From an uncultured Porticoccus sp. (GTDB lineage Bacteria > Pseudomonadota > Gammaproteobacteria > Pseudomonadales > Porticoccaceae), in contig CAMYLT010000002.1 in NCBI GenBank assembly GCA_947259505.1, positions 454,598 through 518,597 of the forward strand: a DNA stretch of 64,000 nucleotides, given 5' to 3'. Numbering within the stretch: the first letter of the stretch is position 1; each line of letters begins with the position of its first letter. The notes under the pieces were generated by a model that made no database searches, was not told where the DNA came from, and worked only from the letters and a program-made list of their open reading frames with translations. Of this stretch, positions 38,923 through 47,557 are shown in pieces. A program made the translations under genes and the position numbers.

Positions 38923-39373
38923 CCTGCTCGCAGCAATACTGTTGTTGCCGCTACTGGGATGTTCCGATACTCAACCCGGTTACTCGCTGACAGATGGCAG
39001 CAAACTGCATTTTGATGAACTGCACGGCAAAGTGGTACTGATCAATTATTGGGCCGTGTGGTGCAAACCCTGCCGTGAGGAAATTCCCGAACTCAACGCC
39101 TTTCAGCAGACCCACGGTGATCAGGTACAACTGCTGGCGGTGAATTTTGACGGTGTCACCGGCGATGCTCTCAAACAGCAAGCCAAAGAATTGGGTATCC
39201 AATTCCCGGTTCTCACCAGCGATCCCCGCCAGCAATTTGCAGTCAAAGCCAGTGGCGTGCTGCCGGAAACCCTGGTGATTGACCGTGAGGGCAACTTCCG
39301 GCAAGTATTACTCGGCCCCCAGAACGAAGAAAAACTCGCTTCGGTACTGCAACAGTTGTCAGAAAACCATTAG
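38906..39373 (+). CDS. TlpA-like thiol:disulfide oxidoreductase, lipoprotein
   Basis: 155 residues from TTG 38906, supported by AGGAG 7 bases before it and by the lipoprotein signal that begins there (lipobox LLGC at 16-19). Thioredoxin fold with active-site WCKPC. It likely works in the periplasm, reducing disulfides for cytochrome c or other proteins. It overlaps the yihY-type gene and precedes an aldehyde dehydrogenase by 11 bases. Confidence 0.9.
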   Translation: MIKTISLLAAILLLPLLGCSDTQPGYSLTDGSKLHFDELHGKVVLINYWAVWCKPCREEIPELNAFQQTHGDQVQLLAVNFDGVTGDALKQQAKELGIQFPVLTSDPRQQFAVKASGVLPETLVIDREGNFRQVLLGPQNEEKLASVLQQLSENH

Positions 39374-39384
39374 AGAGCCCGATC

Positions 39385-40803
39385 ATGCGCGACTGCCGCC
39401 AATTTTACCTCGCCGGTCAGTGGGTTGACCCCCTCGTCGGTGACAACCTGTTGGTAGAAAACCCCGCCTCAGAACAACCGATCGCAGTAATCAGCCAGGG
39501 TTCCAGGGACGACCTCAACCGTGCGGTAACAGCTGCCCGCAGCGCCTTTCTCACCTATTCACAAACCTCTCGCGAAGAGCGGCTGGCGTTGCTGGAAAAA
39601 CTTCTCGCCATCTATATGGAACGTTATGAAGAGATGGCCGAAGCGATCTCTCTGGAAATGGGCGCCCCCATCAGCTTTGCGCGCAGTGACCAGGCAGACT
39701 GCGGACGCGGCCACCTGAAAAGCGCGATCGACGCCCTGCGCCACTATCCCTTTGAACAAATGATGGGGCGCACCTGTATCGTCAGGGAACCCATCGGCGT
39801 CTGTGGGCTGATCACCCCCTGGAACTGGCCAATCAACCAGATCGCCTGCAAAGTCGCCCCCGCGCTGGCCACCGGTTGCACCATGGTACTGAAACCCAGT
39901 GAAATAGCGCCCCTCAGCGCCCACCTGTTTGCCGACATGATTCATCAGGCCGGTTTCCCCGCTGGGGTATTCAACCTGATCAACGGCTCAGGCCCGGTGA
40001 TTGGCCAGGGTCTGGCAGAACATCCGGATATCGACATGATGTCCTTTACCGGCTCCACCCGCGCGGGCATTGCCGTGGCCAAGGCCGCCGCCGATACAGT
40101 CAAACGGGTCGCCCAGGAACTGGGCGGGAAATCCCCCAACCTGCTGCTGGACGATGCCGATTTCGTGCAGGCCGTTCCCTGGGGTGTAACCATGTGTATG
40201 GAGAACACCGGCCAGTCCTGTAATGCCCCAACTCGTATGCTGGTGCCCGAGAGCCGCTATCAGGAAGCGGTGACGCTGGCAGAAAAAGCGGCCGAAACCA
40301 TTACCGTGGGGCAGCCCCACGAGGAAGGCCCGCATATCGGCCCGCTGGCCAGCCGGGAGCTATTCGATAAGGTGCAACAATTGATTCAAACGGCGCTTGA
40401 TGAAGGCGCGCGGCTGGTGGCGGGGGGATTGGGCAAACCTCAGGGCTTAGAATCCGGCTATTTTGTGCGGCCCACGGTATTTGCCGATGTAACCAATCAG
40501 ATGACCATCGCCAGAGAGGAAGTTTTCGGCCCGGTGCTGGTGTTGATTCCCTACCGTGATGAAGCAGAAGCAATTCAAATCGCCAATGACACACCCTATG
40601 GACTGGCGGCCTACATCCAGACCGGCGACGTGGAGCGGGGCCGACGCATCGCCCGGCAACTGCACGCCGGCATGGTGAGAATCAACGGGGCATCCCACGG
40701 CTACAACGCGCCTTTTGGCGGCTATAAACAATCCGGCAACGGTCGTGAGTGGGGAGAACTGGGTTTTGAGGATTATCTGGAAATCAAGGCCATCAGCGGC
40801 TGA
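39385..40803 (+). CDS. NAD(P)-dependent aldehyde dehydrogenase
   Basis: 472 residues. Rossmann motif FTGSTRAG, general base Glu in ELGGKSP and catalytic Cys in NTGQSCNAPTR. It oxidises an aldehyde to an acid; close substrate cannot be read. Last gene of yihY-tlpA-ALDH run; convergent with hda. Confidence 0.93.
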   Translation: MRDCRQFYLAGQWVDPLVGDNLLVENPASEQPIAVISQGSRDDLNRAVTAARSAFLTYSQTSREERLALLEKLLAIYMERYEEMAEAISLEMGAPISFARSDQADCGRGHLKSAIDALRHYPFEQMMGRTCIVREPIGVCGLITPWNWPINQIACKVAPALATGCTMVLKPSEIAPLSAHLFADMIHQAGFPAGVFNLINGSGPVIGQGLAEHPDIDMMSFTGSTRAGIAVAKAAADTVKRVAQELGGKSPNLLLDDADFVQAVPWGVTMCMENTGQSCNAPTRMLVPESRYQEAVTLAEKAAETITVGQPHEEGPHIGPLASRELFDKVQQLIQTALDEGARLVAGGLGKPQGLESGYFVRPTVFADVTNQMTIAREEVFGPVLVLIPYRDEAEAIQIANDTPYGLAAYIQTGDVERGRRIARQLHAGMVRINGASHGYNAPFGGYKQSGNGREWGELGFEDYLEIKAISG

Positions 40804-40815
40804 ATACTCAGCCAG

Positions 40816-41532
40816 CTACCAGCCAAAAACCTGTTTGACGAAGGGGATACTGAGTCGGCGCTTGGCTTCCAGCGAGGCTTTTTCCAACTGATCGAGACAG
40901 TCCATTAAGCCGTGCAGGTCCCTGGCGGCGCGATTGACCAGATAACGGGCCACATCGTCATCCAGGGTCATGCCCCGGCGCGCTGCCCGATACTTCAGAA
41001 TCTGTTCACGCAGCGCATCATCCGGTGTCTCCAGATGGAACACCGGTCCCCAGCCGAGGCGGGATTTCAGGTCCGGCAATGCCAGCGGCAGCTCCCGGGG
41101 AGCGGCCGTGCCGCCCACCAACAAACGCGTACCCGCATCCCGTATGCGATTAAACAGGCTGAACAATCCTTCTTCCCAATCACGCAATCCAGCGATGGCC
41201 TGCACATCATCAATCACGACCTGGGGCAACTGTTCCAGTTCTGCCAGCACGTCTTCCGGAGGGTAATCCAGCAATTCGCTCAGCGGCAGATACTGTACCG
41301 GCAACCCCTGCGCGGCGGCCTGGTGGCAACTGGCCTGTAACAGGTGAGACACTCCGCTGCCACGACTGCCCCACAAGTACATAATGGGTTCATCACCCTT
41401 GGGCCAGAGATCCCGCAACAACACGATCAAAAACTGCTTGCTGTCGCCCTCCTGAACCAGAAAGTTCTCAAAGGTGGCGTCGTCGTTAAGCTTGATTTGC
41501 AGACTGAGCTGTCGGGGCTCTGTTCCCGGCAT
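40816..41532 (-). CDS. hda: DnaA regulatory inactivator Hda
   Basis: 238 residues. AAA+ domain like DnaA domain III: LWGSRGSGVSHLLQA, VVIDDVQAIAG and FNRIRDAG. With the beta clamp it makes DnaA hydrolyse ATP, limiting re-initiation. The N-terminus QLSLQIKL holds the clamp-binding QLxLx(L) motif. Overlaps the stop of the DUF2066 gene by one base; both divergent from purM. Confidence 0.95.
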   Translation of the reverse strand: MPGTEPRQLSLQIKLNDDATFENFLVQEGDSKQFLIVLLRDLWPKGDEPIMYLWGSRGSGVSHLLQASCHQAAAQGLPVQYLPLSELLDYPPEDVLAELEQLPQVVIDDVQAIAGLRDWEEGLFSLFNRIRDAGTRLLVGGTAAPRELPLALPDLKSRLGWGPVFHLETPDDALREQILKYRAARRGMTLDDDVARYLVNRAARDLHGLMDCLDQLEKASLEAKRRLSIPFVKQVFGW

Positions 41533-42611
41533 TAGGGCCGGCCCCAGCTGAATAGATAGGTATTGGGGACAGCGCCATCAACAACACTGGCCACTTTTTC
41601 TGTCATACGACCATCACGTCGCAAGGTATCCAATAGCAAGCTGGCGTCCCCTTCCATCGACAACCGCAGTCCCAAACGATCCTCGTCGACATAATCGACA
41701 ATGACGCTGCTCACCAGCTCCAGAGACTCCAGGTAGCTGGTGACATCACTGAAAGACTGGTAAGTCTCTACATGGTCCACATTGAGTACCAGCTCCTGAT
41801 CAGTGGACTTTGGAACAAAGGCGTAGCGGCTAGCCAAGCTGTCCACTGTTTCGCCCACCAACTGATTGACCAACAACGCGGGACTATCCGCCACCAGACT
41901 GCGCAGATTATCGCTGCCTTCCAGCTTCAGCAGCCGCGCACCGCGCCACTGGCCGGTAGCACTCTGGTAGAGGCGCACTGCCATCCAGGCATGGCTGTTA
42001 TAGCGGGCGGAAGCCTCGGTTAATTTTTCCAGATTGAAATTCCAGGCGTCTTCCTCCGTCAATGTCATGCGGTCCTTCAGGTCCAGCAATGGCATCAGCA
42101 GCGGCGCAGCCCGTTGCTTCATGGCGTGATTCAGCAGGGCCATCAACGCTGGCTGATCGTCAGCGGAAACAAACTGCCTGCCGCCCTCGGAACTGTCTAT
42201 CACCATCCACACCAGTAACTCGGGACGATCCGCTGGCCAAACCTGCAACTGTTTGCGCCGCATCAGTCGATCAACCGACGTCTCGGCAAAATGTATGTTC
42301 AGCGCCAGCCCATTGGCATCACTTTCACCCGGCTCGCTGTAACTGACATAGCCGTATTCGGTGACGAAGTCTTTCGCCCCGGCCATTGCCTGCAAAATTT
42401 CCGGGTCGGCCAGTACCGCACTATTGCCCGTCACCTTCACCAATACGGTGCCCAAACCCACCCGCAATGCACGACTCCGCTCGGCCACACTTTGGTCGGC
42501 TACCGGCACTAATGCCTCATAGAGATTGGTCACCGATGCCGCATTTACGACCAGACTGAAACAGGCTGCCCACAAGAGGGCGAAGATTTTCGACAAAAGG
42601 GAGCTTTTCAT
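41532..42611 (-). CDS. DUF2066 exported protein
   Basis: 359 residues from ATG 42611, with a signal peptide of about 23 residues ending VNAAS. Family pattern YEALVPVADQSVAERSRALR at the mature start and VKVTGNSAV. Periplasmic, unknown function, usually between purM and hda in this group, as here. Confidence 0.88.
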   Translation of the reverse strand: MKSSLLSKIFALLWAACFSLVVNAASVTNLYEALVPVADQSVAERSRALRVGLGTVLVKVTGNSAVLADPEILQAMAGAKDFVTEYGYVSYSEPGESDANGLALNIHFAETSVDRLMRRKQLQVWPADRPELLVWMVIDSSEGGRQFVSADDQPALMALLNHAMKQRAAPLLMPLLDLKDRMTLTEEDAWNFNLEKLTEASARYNSHAWMAVRLYQSATGQWRGARLLKLEGSDNLRSLVADSPALLVNQLVGETVDSLASRYAFVPKSTDQELVLNVDHVETYQSFSDVTSYLESLELVSSVIVDYVDEDRLGLRLSMEGDASLLLDTLRRDGRMTEKVASVVDGAVPNTYLFSWGRP

Positions 42612-42726
42612 GGGGGCAATTGTACCAGTAGCCGACAAATAGACCCATTATCCAACTGCCAGATTTCTGCTTTTCATATAAAATAGCCAGCCTTTGTTAA
42701 ATCCATCCCAGAAGCAAGGCTCCCCT

Positions 42727-43785
42727 ATGAGTAATCCCAAGCAACCCTCCCTCAGCTACAAAGACGCCGGTGTCGATATTGATGCAGGTAATGCGCTGGT
42801 GGAGCGCATCAAGCAGGTAGCAAAACGCACCCGGCGTCCGGAAGTGCTGGCGGGCTTGGGCGGTTTTGGCGCCCTGTTCAGTTTGCCTAGCGGTTACAAG
42901 GAACCCGTACTGGTATCCGGCACCGATGGCGTTGGCACCAAACTGAAGCTGGCGATGGATCTCGGTATACACGACACCATCGGCATCGACCTGGTAGCCA
43001 TGTGTGTCAATGACCTGGTGGTCTGCGGTGCCGAGCCACTGTTCTTTCTCGATTACTATGCCACCGGCAAATTGAATGTTGATACCGCAGCAGCGGTAGT
43101 CGCCGGTATCGGTGAAGGCTGTAGTCAGGCGGGATGCTCACTGGTGGGCGGCGAAACTGCCGAAATGCCCGGCATGTACGAAGGCGAAGACTACGACCTG
43201 GCCGGCTTCTGTGTCGGCATCGTCGAGCGAGACGGCATCATTGATGGCAGTGGCGTCCATGTGGGCGACACCCTGATCGGCATCGCCTCCAGTGGCCCGC
43301 ACTCCAACGGCTACTCGCTGATCCGCAAAATCATCGAAGTTTCCGGCGCCGATCCCCGCACCGAAATGGTCGACGGCAAACCCCTCGGCGAGCTGCTGCT
43401 GACGCCTACCCGTATTTACGTCAAATCGATTCTTGGTCTGGTGGAACACGCCCATGTGCCCGTGCATGCCATTTCACACATCACTGGCGGTGGCTTGCTG
43501 GAAAACATCCCGCGCGTACTGCCGGAAACAGCCAAAGCGGTGATCGACCTCAACAGCTGGGAAACACCAGCCGTGTTCCAGTGGCTGCAACAACAGGGCA
43601 ATGTCGACCTGGTGGAAATGCACCGCACCTTTAACTGCGGCGTCGGCATGATTGTCTGCGTGCCGAAAAATGCCGTACAAACGGCCCTCGACACCCTTCA
43701 TATCGCAGGCGAAGACGCCTTTATCATCGGCCATATCGCCCACGCGGAACCCGGTGACGAACGAGTAGAACTGACAGGTTTATAA
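42727..43785 (+). CDS. purM: Phosphoribosylformylglycinamidine cyclo-ligase PurM
   Basis: 352 residues from ATG 42727, with AAGG 11 bases upstream. Contains [52 protein letters not shown] and [12 protein letters not shown], all diagnostic. AIR synthase, step five of purine synthesis. purN follows after 3 bases. A TATAAAAT box at about 42675 may be the promoter. Confidence 0.98.
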   Translation: MSNPKQPSLSYKDAGVDIDAGNALVERIKQVAKRTRRPEVLAGLGGFGALFSLPSGYKEPVLVSGTDGVGTKLKLAMDLGIHDTIGIDLVAMCVNDLVVCGAEPLFFLDYYATGKLNVDTAAAVVAGIGEGCSQAGCSLVGGETAEMPGMYEGEDYDLAGFCVGIVERDGIIDGSGVHVGDTLIGIASSGPHSNGYSLIRKIIEVSGADPRTEMVDGKPLGELLLTPTRIYVKSILGLVEHAHVPVHAISHITGGGLLENIPRVLPETAKAVIDLNSWETPAVFQWLQQQGNVDLVEMHRTFNCGVGMIVCVPKNAVQTALDTLHIAGEDAFIIGHIAHAEPGDERVELTGL

Positions 43786-43788
43786 GAA

Positions 43789-44460
43789 ATGCAAACAACA
43801 CATCTTCCCCGCATTGTGGTGCTGATTTCCGGCAAGGGCAGCAATCTGCAATCCTTTATTGATGCCATCCAGATGCGCGTCATCGACGCCGAAATCGTCG
43901 CAGTTATCAGTAACAATCCCGGGGTATTGGGCCTGGAGCGCGCTGAAAAACACGGCATTCCCACCCAGGTGGTCAATCACCGCGACTTCCCTGAACGGGA
44001 AGATTTTGACGCGGCGCTGGCTGAAGTGGTGGAAAGCTACCGTCCCAACCTCATTTTGCTGGCCGGTTTCATGCGCATTCTCACCCCGGACTTTGTGGAA
44101 AAATTTAAAGGACGGATGATGAATATTCATCCCTCCCTGCTGCCGAAATACCCCGGTCTGCACACCCACCAGCGCGCCATTGATGCCGGCGATACCGTCG
44201 CGGGCGCCACCGTACATTTTGTCACCAGTGAACTGGATGGCGGCCCGGCCATCATTCAGGCACAAGTGCCCATTGAAGAAGGGGACGATGCTGAAACACT
44301 GGGTGCGAGAGTCTTTGAGCAGGAGCACATGATCTACCCCATGGCCGTGCGCTGGTTCTGCCAGGGCCGATTGGGACTGATCAACGACCGCGCCTGCATG
44401 TTTGGCCGACCACTGCCACCAACAGGACACCCCTTTAGCACAGTGGCCCGTGAACGATAG
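43789..44460 (+). CDS. purN: Phosphoribosylglycinamide formyltransferase PurN
   Basis: 223 residues. Starts RIVVLISGKGSNLQSFI; catalytic Asn-His-Asp are seen in MNIHPSLLPKYPG and in the HFVTSELDGG region. It adds the formyl group from 10-formyl-THF in step three of purine synthesis. Co-transcribed with purM. Confidence 0.97.
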   Translation: MQTTHLPRIVVLISGKGSNLQSFIDAIQMRVIDAEIVAVISNNPGVLGLERAEKHGIPTQVVNHRDFPEREDFDAALAEVVESYRPNLILLAGFMRILTPDFVEKFKGRMMNIHPSLLPKYPGLHTHQRAIDAGDTVAGATVHFVTSELDGGPAIIQAQVPIEEGDDAETLGARVFEQEHMIYPMAVRWFCQGRLGLINDRACMFGRPLPPTGHPFSTVARER

Positions 44461-44515
44461 TCACAAAAGACTATCTAAGCTCACTGTAAAACATACCCAG
44501 GGATACTTACACTCC

Positions 44516-45268
44516 ATGCTCTATCCGACACGCCGCTCATTATCTTCCACCCTGATGGGCTGCCTGATGCTGGTATCCAGCCTCTTTACCCTGTCATCCC
44601 ATGCGGCCACCGATGGCGCACTGACGCCGTACAAACTGTCCTATGCCGCAACCTTTAATGGCATGGATATCAATGCCGTACGGGAACTGACAAAAGAAGG
44701 TGAACGTTACCAGCTGGTAACCAGCGCCAAAGGGATGCTCGGCAGCATTACCGAAGAAGGCACCTTCAAAATCGATGCAGCAGGCGCCATCGTCGACGAT
44801 GGTTATGAGTATGAGCGCAACATCATTGGGGTAAAAAAGGCCGAAGAACTGTCCTATGACCGCAACACCGGTGTCGCCAATTTCGAAAGCAAAAAGAAAA
44901 AACGCCAGGTCAAACTGCAAGACAGCTACCTCAACCAGCTCTCTTTTCAGGTTCAGCTACAGCGGGACCTGATTAACGGTGTAACACCGCTGCGTTATCA
45001 GGTTATCGCCCGGGGAAGGCTGAAAGAGTACAACTTTGAGCTGCTCGGCAAGGAAACCCTCGATACGCCGCTCGGCCAATTTGAAACCGTCAAGGTGCGC
45101 CGCGTGCGCGAGGATGACGACCGAGAAACCATCATGTGGTTTGCCCCATCCCTTAATTACCTGTTGGTGCAGCTCTGGCAGCGCGAAGATGGCGATGACC
45201 ACAAGCTGATCATCAAATCCGGCTCCGTCAACAATCAACCGATTGTGAATGGTGACAATCACTCCTAG
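44516..45268 (+). CDS. DUF3108 exported protein
   Basis: 250 residues from ATG 44516; a longer frame overlaps purN and lacks similarity. Signal peptide of about 31 residues ending SHAA. DUF3108 pattern YKLSYAATFNGM and DTPLGQFETVKVRRVREDD. Beta-rich periplasmic protein, unknown role. It follows purN by 55 bases and leads a run with CDGSH and DUF3014 genes. Confidence 0.88.
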   Translation: MLYPTRRSLSSTLMGCLMLVSSLFTLSSHAATDGALTPYKLSYAATFNGMDINAVRELTKEGERYQLVTSAKGMLGSITEEGTFKIDAAGAIVDDGYEYERNIIGVKKAEELSYDRNTGVANFESKKKKRQVKLQDSYLNQLSFQVQLQRDLINGVTPLRYQVIARGRLKEYNFELLGKETLDTPLGQFETVKVRRVREDDDRETIMWFAPSLNYLLVQLWQREDGDDHKLIIKSGSVNNQPIVNGDNHS

Positions 45269-45280
45269 GAGATAAAACCT

Positions 45281-45529
45281 TTGGCAACACCTGAGATTGG
45301 CGGTACAGCACCTGTGATCGTAGAAGTGACCGAAGGCAAAACCTACTGGTGGTGCGCCTGTGGCCGGAGCGCTACCCAGCCGTTCTGTGATGGCTCCCAC
45401 GCAGGCACCGAATTCACACCCTTGGCCTGGCAGTCCAACAAAACGGGCAAAGCAGCATTCTGCACCTGTAAACGCACCGGAACAGCCCCGCTCTGCGACG
45501 GCACCCATACCCGACTGGAACAGGAGTAA
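45281..45529 (+). CDS. Double CDGSH iron-sulfur protein
   Basis: 82 residues from TTG, with AGGAG about 10 bases upstream. Two C-x-C-x9-10-C-DG-(S/T)H motifs: CACGRSATQPFCDGSH and CTCKRTGTAPLCDGTH, each for a 2Fe-2S centre with 3Cys-1His ligands. Small soluble redox or cluster-transfer protein. Spaced 12 bases after the DUF3108 gene and 3 bases before the DUF3014 gene. Confidence 0.92.
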   Translation: MATPEIGGTAPVIVEVTEGKTYWWCACGRSATQPFCDGSHAGTEFTPLAWQSNKTGKAAFCTCKRTGTAPLCDGTHTRLEQE

Positions 45530-45532
45530 CCC

Positions 45533-46399
45533 ATGGAAATAAGACCGGAAGACAGACCAGACGAGCGGCCCGAAATGATGCCAAGCCGCACCTCGGCCAC
45601 TGTCTGGATTGCCCTGACCCTCGCCATCATCCTGATTGGCGGCGGCACCTATTACCTGTTCAGTGCCAATCAAGACACCAGCACCGAAGAAACCACCGCC
45701 GTGGAATTCCAGCCAGAGCCTCTGCCCACTCCACCGGCATCGCCCTCTACCGTCCCAGAGGTGGAAGAAGAAATACCCGTTCTGGCACCGGCACCCACGG
45801 AAAAAAAGGTCACCTTACCCAGCCTGGATGACAGCGACAAACTCGCCCGCGAGCAACTGGCGCTACTCTCCCCCGATGGGAAACTGGAACTGTGGTTACC
45901 CGGCGACTATATCCTTCGTCGTGGCATCACACTGGTCGACGGCCTGTCACGGGGCATCGTGCTGCGCAAAATGCTCAACGCCCCCACGCCGGAAGGCAAA
46001 TTTCTGGTTAACCGAGACGGCGACAAAATCGCCATCGACCCGTCCAACTACGCCCGTTACAACTATCTGGTCGATGCACTGGAATCCCTCGATACCAACA
46101 GCCTGGTAGAGCTGTTCCACATGCTGCGTCCGCTGCTGGAGCAAGCCTACGGCGAACTCGGTTACCCCGGTGACAAAGTGGACAAAGCCTTTATCGCCGC
46201 CCTCGATCAGGTACTGGCCACCCCGTTCCCGCTGATGCCCATCTACCTGACCCAGGAATCCGTCAATTTCAAATTTGCCGATCCTGCACTGGAAGCACTG
46301 CCACCCCTGCAAAAACAACTTGTCCGCATGGGGCCGGAAAACACCAAGCGCGTGCAGGCAAAAGCAAAAGCCATCAGGGAAGCATTGCTGAAACAGTGA
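45533..46399 (+). CDS. DUF3014 membrane-anchored protein
   Basis: 288 residues. One membrane helix (about 22-42), a Pro/Glu-rich linker (50-90) and a periplasmic domain with the DUF3014 pattern LVDGLSRGIVLRKML and YNYLVDALESLD. Function unknown. Last gene of the run; a strong terminator follows. Confidence 0.88.
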   Translation: MEIRPEDRPDERPEMMPSRTSATVWIALTLAIILIGGGTYYLFSANQDTSTEETTAVEFQPEPLPTPPASPSTVPEVEEEIPVLAPAPTEKKVTLPSLDDSDKLAREQLALLSPDGKLELWLPGDYILRRGITLVDGLSRGIVLRKMLNAPTPEGKFLVNRDGDKIAIDPSNYARYNYLVDALESLDTNSLVELFHMLRPLLEQAYGELGYPGDKVDKAFIAALDQVLATPFPLMPIYLTQESVNFKFADPALEALPPLQKQLVRMGPENTKRVQAKAKAIREALLKQ

Positions 46400-46431
46400 T
46401 CAATTAAACGGCTTAAATTAACCCCAAAAAG

Positions 46432-46463
46432 AAAGCCCCTTCAGGAAACTGAAGGGGCTTTTT
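46432..46463 (+). terminator. Terminator after the DUF3014 gene
   Basis: AAAGCCCCTTCAG, GAAA loop, CTGAAGGGGCTTTTT. Strong intrinsic terminator 33 bases after the stop. Confidence 0.92.
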
Positions 46464-46847
46464 ACATGCAGCTTATCCAGTTTCTACTGCACACCAGAAA
46501 TCCTTTCAGTCACAACCTTACTCACCTGTTTAGGTGTAAAAAGCAGAGCCTTCAACAAAGTTGCTTTCCGCAAGAGCTTGTGAAATATTTACCTTGGTTT
46601 ATGTGCGCTCAACGGTTTGTCACCAGTTGTCACGACCCCTCGTAGAGCCAGACAAAAGATGCAGGAAAAGGAAATTTCCCATGCCTAGTTCATTTCTCAA
46701 ATCTGTTCACACCTCACAAGAAATCTCAGAGAAATTAAAGAGGGCGAGCCCTCTTTAATTAGACAGCCCCGTCGAAACGAAAAATAACCACTTTATCTTC
46801 AGAATGTTAGATAAAACATATTTCCTCTCTCCGAATTATGGGGAATG
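46464..46847. other. Intergenic region left of cassette cluster 2
   Basis: No convincing gene is seen. A hairpin TTAAAGAGGG/CCCTCTTTAA (46734-46757) could be a terminator. A GTTAGAT, matching the GTTRRRY core, lies at 46806-46812 but without a recognisable left half. No integrase fragment is visible. Confidence 0.45.
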
Positions 46848-46898
46848 CACTCCAATGATTATTATGATGGCAAAGCCATCATTAACAGACTGTTAGGC
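46848..46898 (+). repeat. attC/attI-like simple site C (near copy of site A)
   Basis: Stem ATGATGGC (46864-46871) / GCCATCAT (46875-46882) around AAA, then TTAAC-AGACT-GTTAGGC (46882-46898), identical to site A over the last 17 bases. The arm bases differ from A in a compensated way (GAGGCC/GGCCTC versus GATGGC/GCCATC), so the fold is kept. It ends 6 bases before the first cassette gene. Confidence 0.7.
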
Positions 46899-46904
46899 TT
46901 ACAA

Positions 46905-47450
46905 ATGGAAGATAACGATCACATACTCATTGAAATACCCAGATCAAAGCAGCTGCGTAAAACAATAATTACGCTAGTAGTTACTATTGGCTTAACTACA
47001 TGGGTTCTCGCATATCTATCGCTCCAAGACCAAATCGGCCTTCAAACGCTTTGGCTTCTCCCCTCCTTTTTAGTTGGCCTTTTTTTATCTTTCAAATTTT
47101 GGAGCACGACCCATATTGAGCAACTTACGCCAGCGGCCCAAGAAAAAATCCGTGAGCAAGAAGCTGAAGAGTGCCGCAAGCAAGAAGAATATGATGATAA
47201 ATGGTACTTCCGCTATCCAATAGCAATTTTCATGTTGTACGGCGCATACTGGATAATCAACGAGAGAGAAAACCTTTGGTGGGCAGCTATCCTCGCTTTA
47301 TTGGTAGCCGCATTTCAGGCAAGAGAAGTATCTCTATTTTTATTGGCCGGGGGCATAATTTACCTAATTTTTCAGGTTGTTTCTGCACTACCAGTTAGCT
47401 TGGCAATTGTACTAGGGGCAATAATTATTGCATCCAGTCTCAAAAAGTAA
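46905..47450 (+). CDS. Cassette gene: integral membrane protein of unknown function
   Basis: 181 residues from ATG 46905, 6 bases after the core GTTAGGC; a longer frame reads through the recombination site. Membrane helices near residues 21-40, 46-64, 107-120, 124-140 and 145-175, with a charged cytoplasmic-type loop (AAQEKIREQEAEECRKQEEYDDK) between the first and second halves. No family recognised. Low GC compared with neighbours outside the cluster. Stop 3 bases before the left core of the next attC. Confidence 0.65.
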   Translation: MEDNDHILIEIPRSKQLRKTIITLVVTIGLTTWVLAYLSLQDQIGLQTLWLLPSFLVGLFLSFKFWSTTHIEQLTPAAQEKIREQEAEECRKQEEYDDKWYFRYPIAIFMLYGAYWIINERENLWWAAILALLVAAFQAREVSLFLLAGGIIYLIFQVVSALPVSLAIVLGAIIIASSLKK

Positions 47451-47453
47451 AAA

Positions 47454-47543
47454 GCCTAACAAGTACCTGTTGTCGCCGCTGCGCGGCTGGGACAGTCAAA
47501 AACGCTGCGCTTATTTTGTCTACCCAAAAGGTGAGCGTTACAT
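47454..47543 (+). repeat. attC site 5 (cluster 2, first)
   Basis: Left core GCCTAAC (47454-47460), right core GTTACAT (47537-47543, degenerate). Arms TAAC/GTTA and ACCTGTTG / CAAAAGGT pair with one mismatch. About 90 bases with a GC-rich inner stem in the loop. Confidence 0.7.
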
Positions 47544-47557
47544 GTACTAGGAAAGTT

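Noticed and set aside
44402..44515. N-terminal extension of the DUF3108 protein
   Set aside because: It overlaps purN and would bury the signal peptide that starts at the ATG at 44516.
46561..46758. 65-codon frame left of cassette cluster 2
   Set aside because: Composition is not protein-like, it contains a terminator-like hairpin and no ribosome site is seen.
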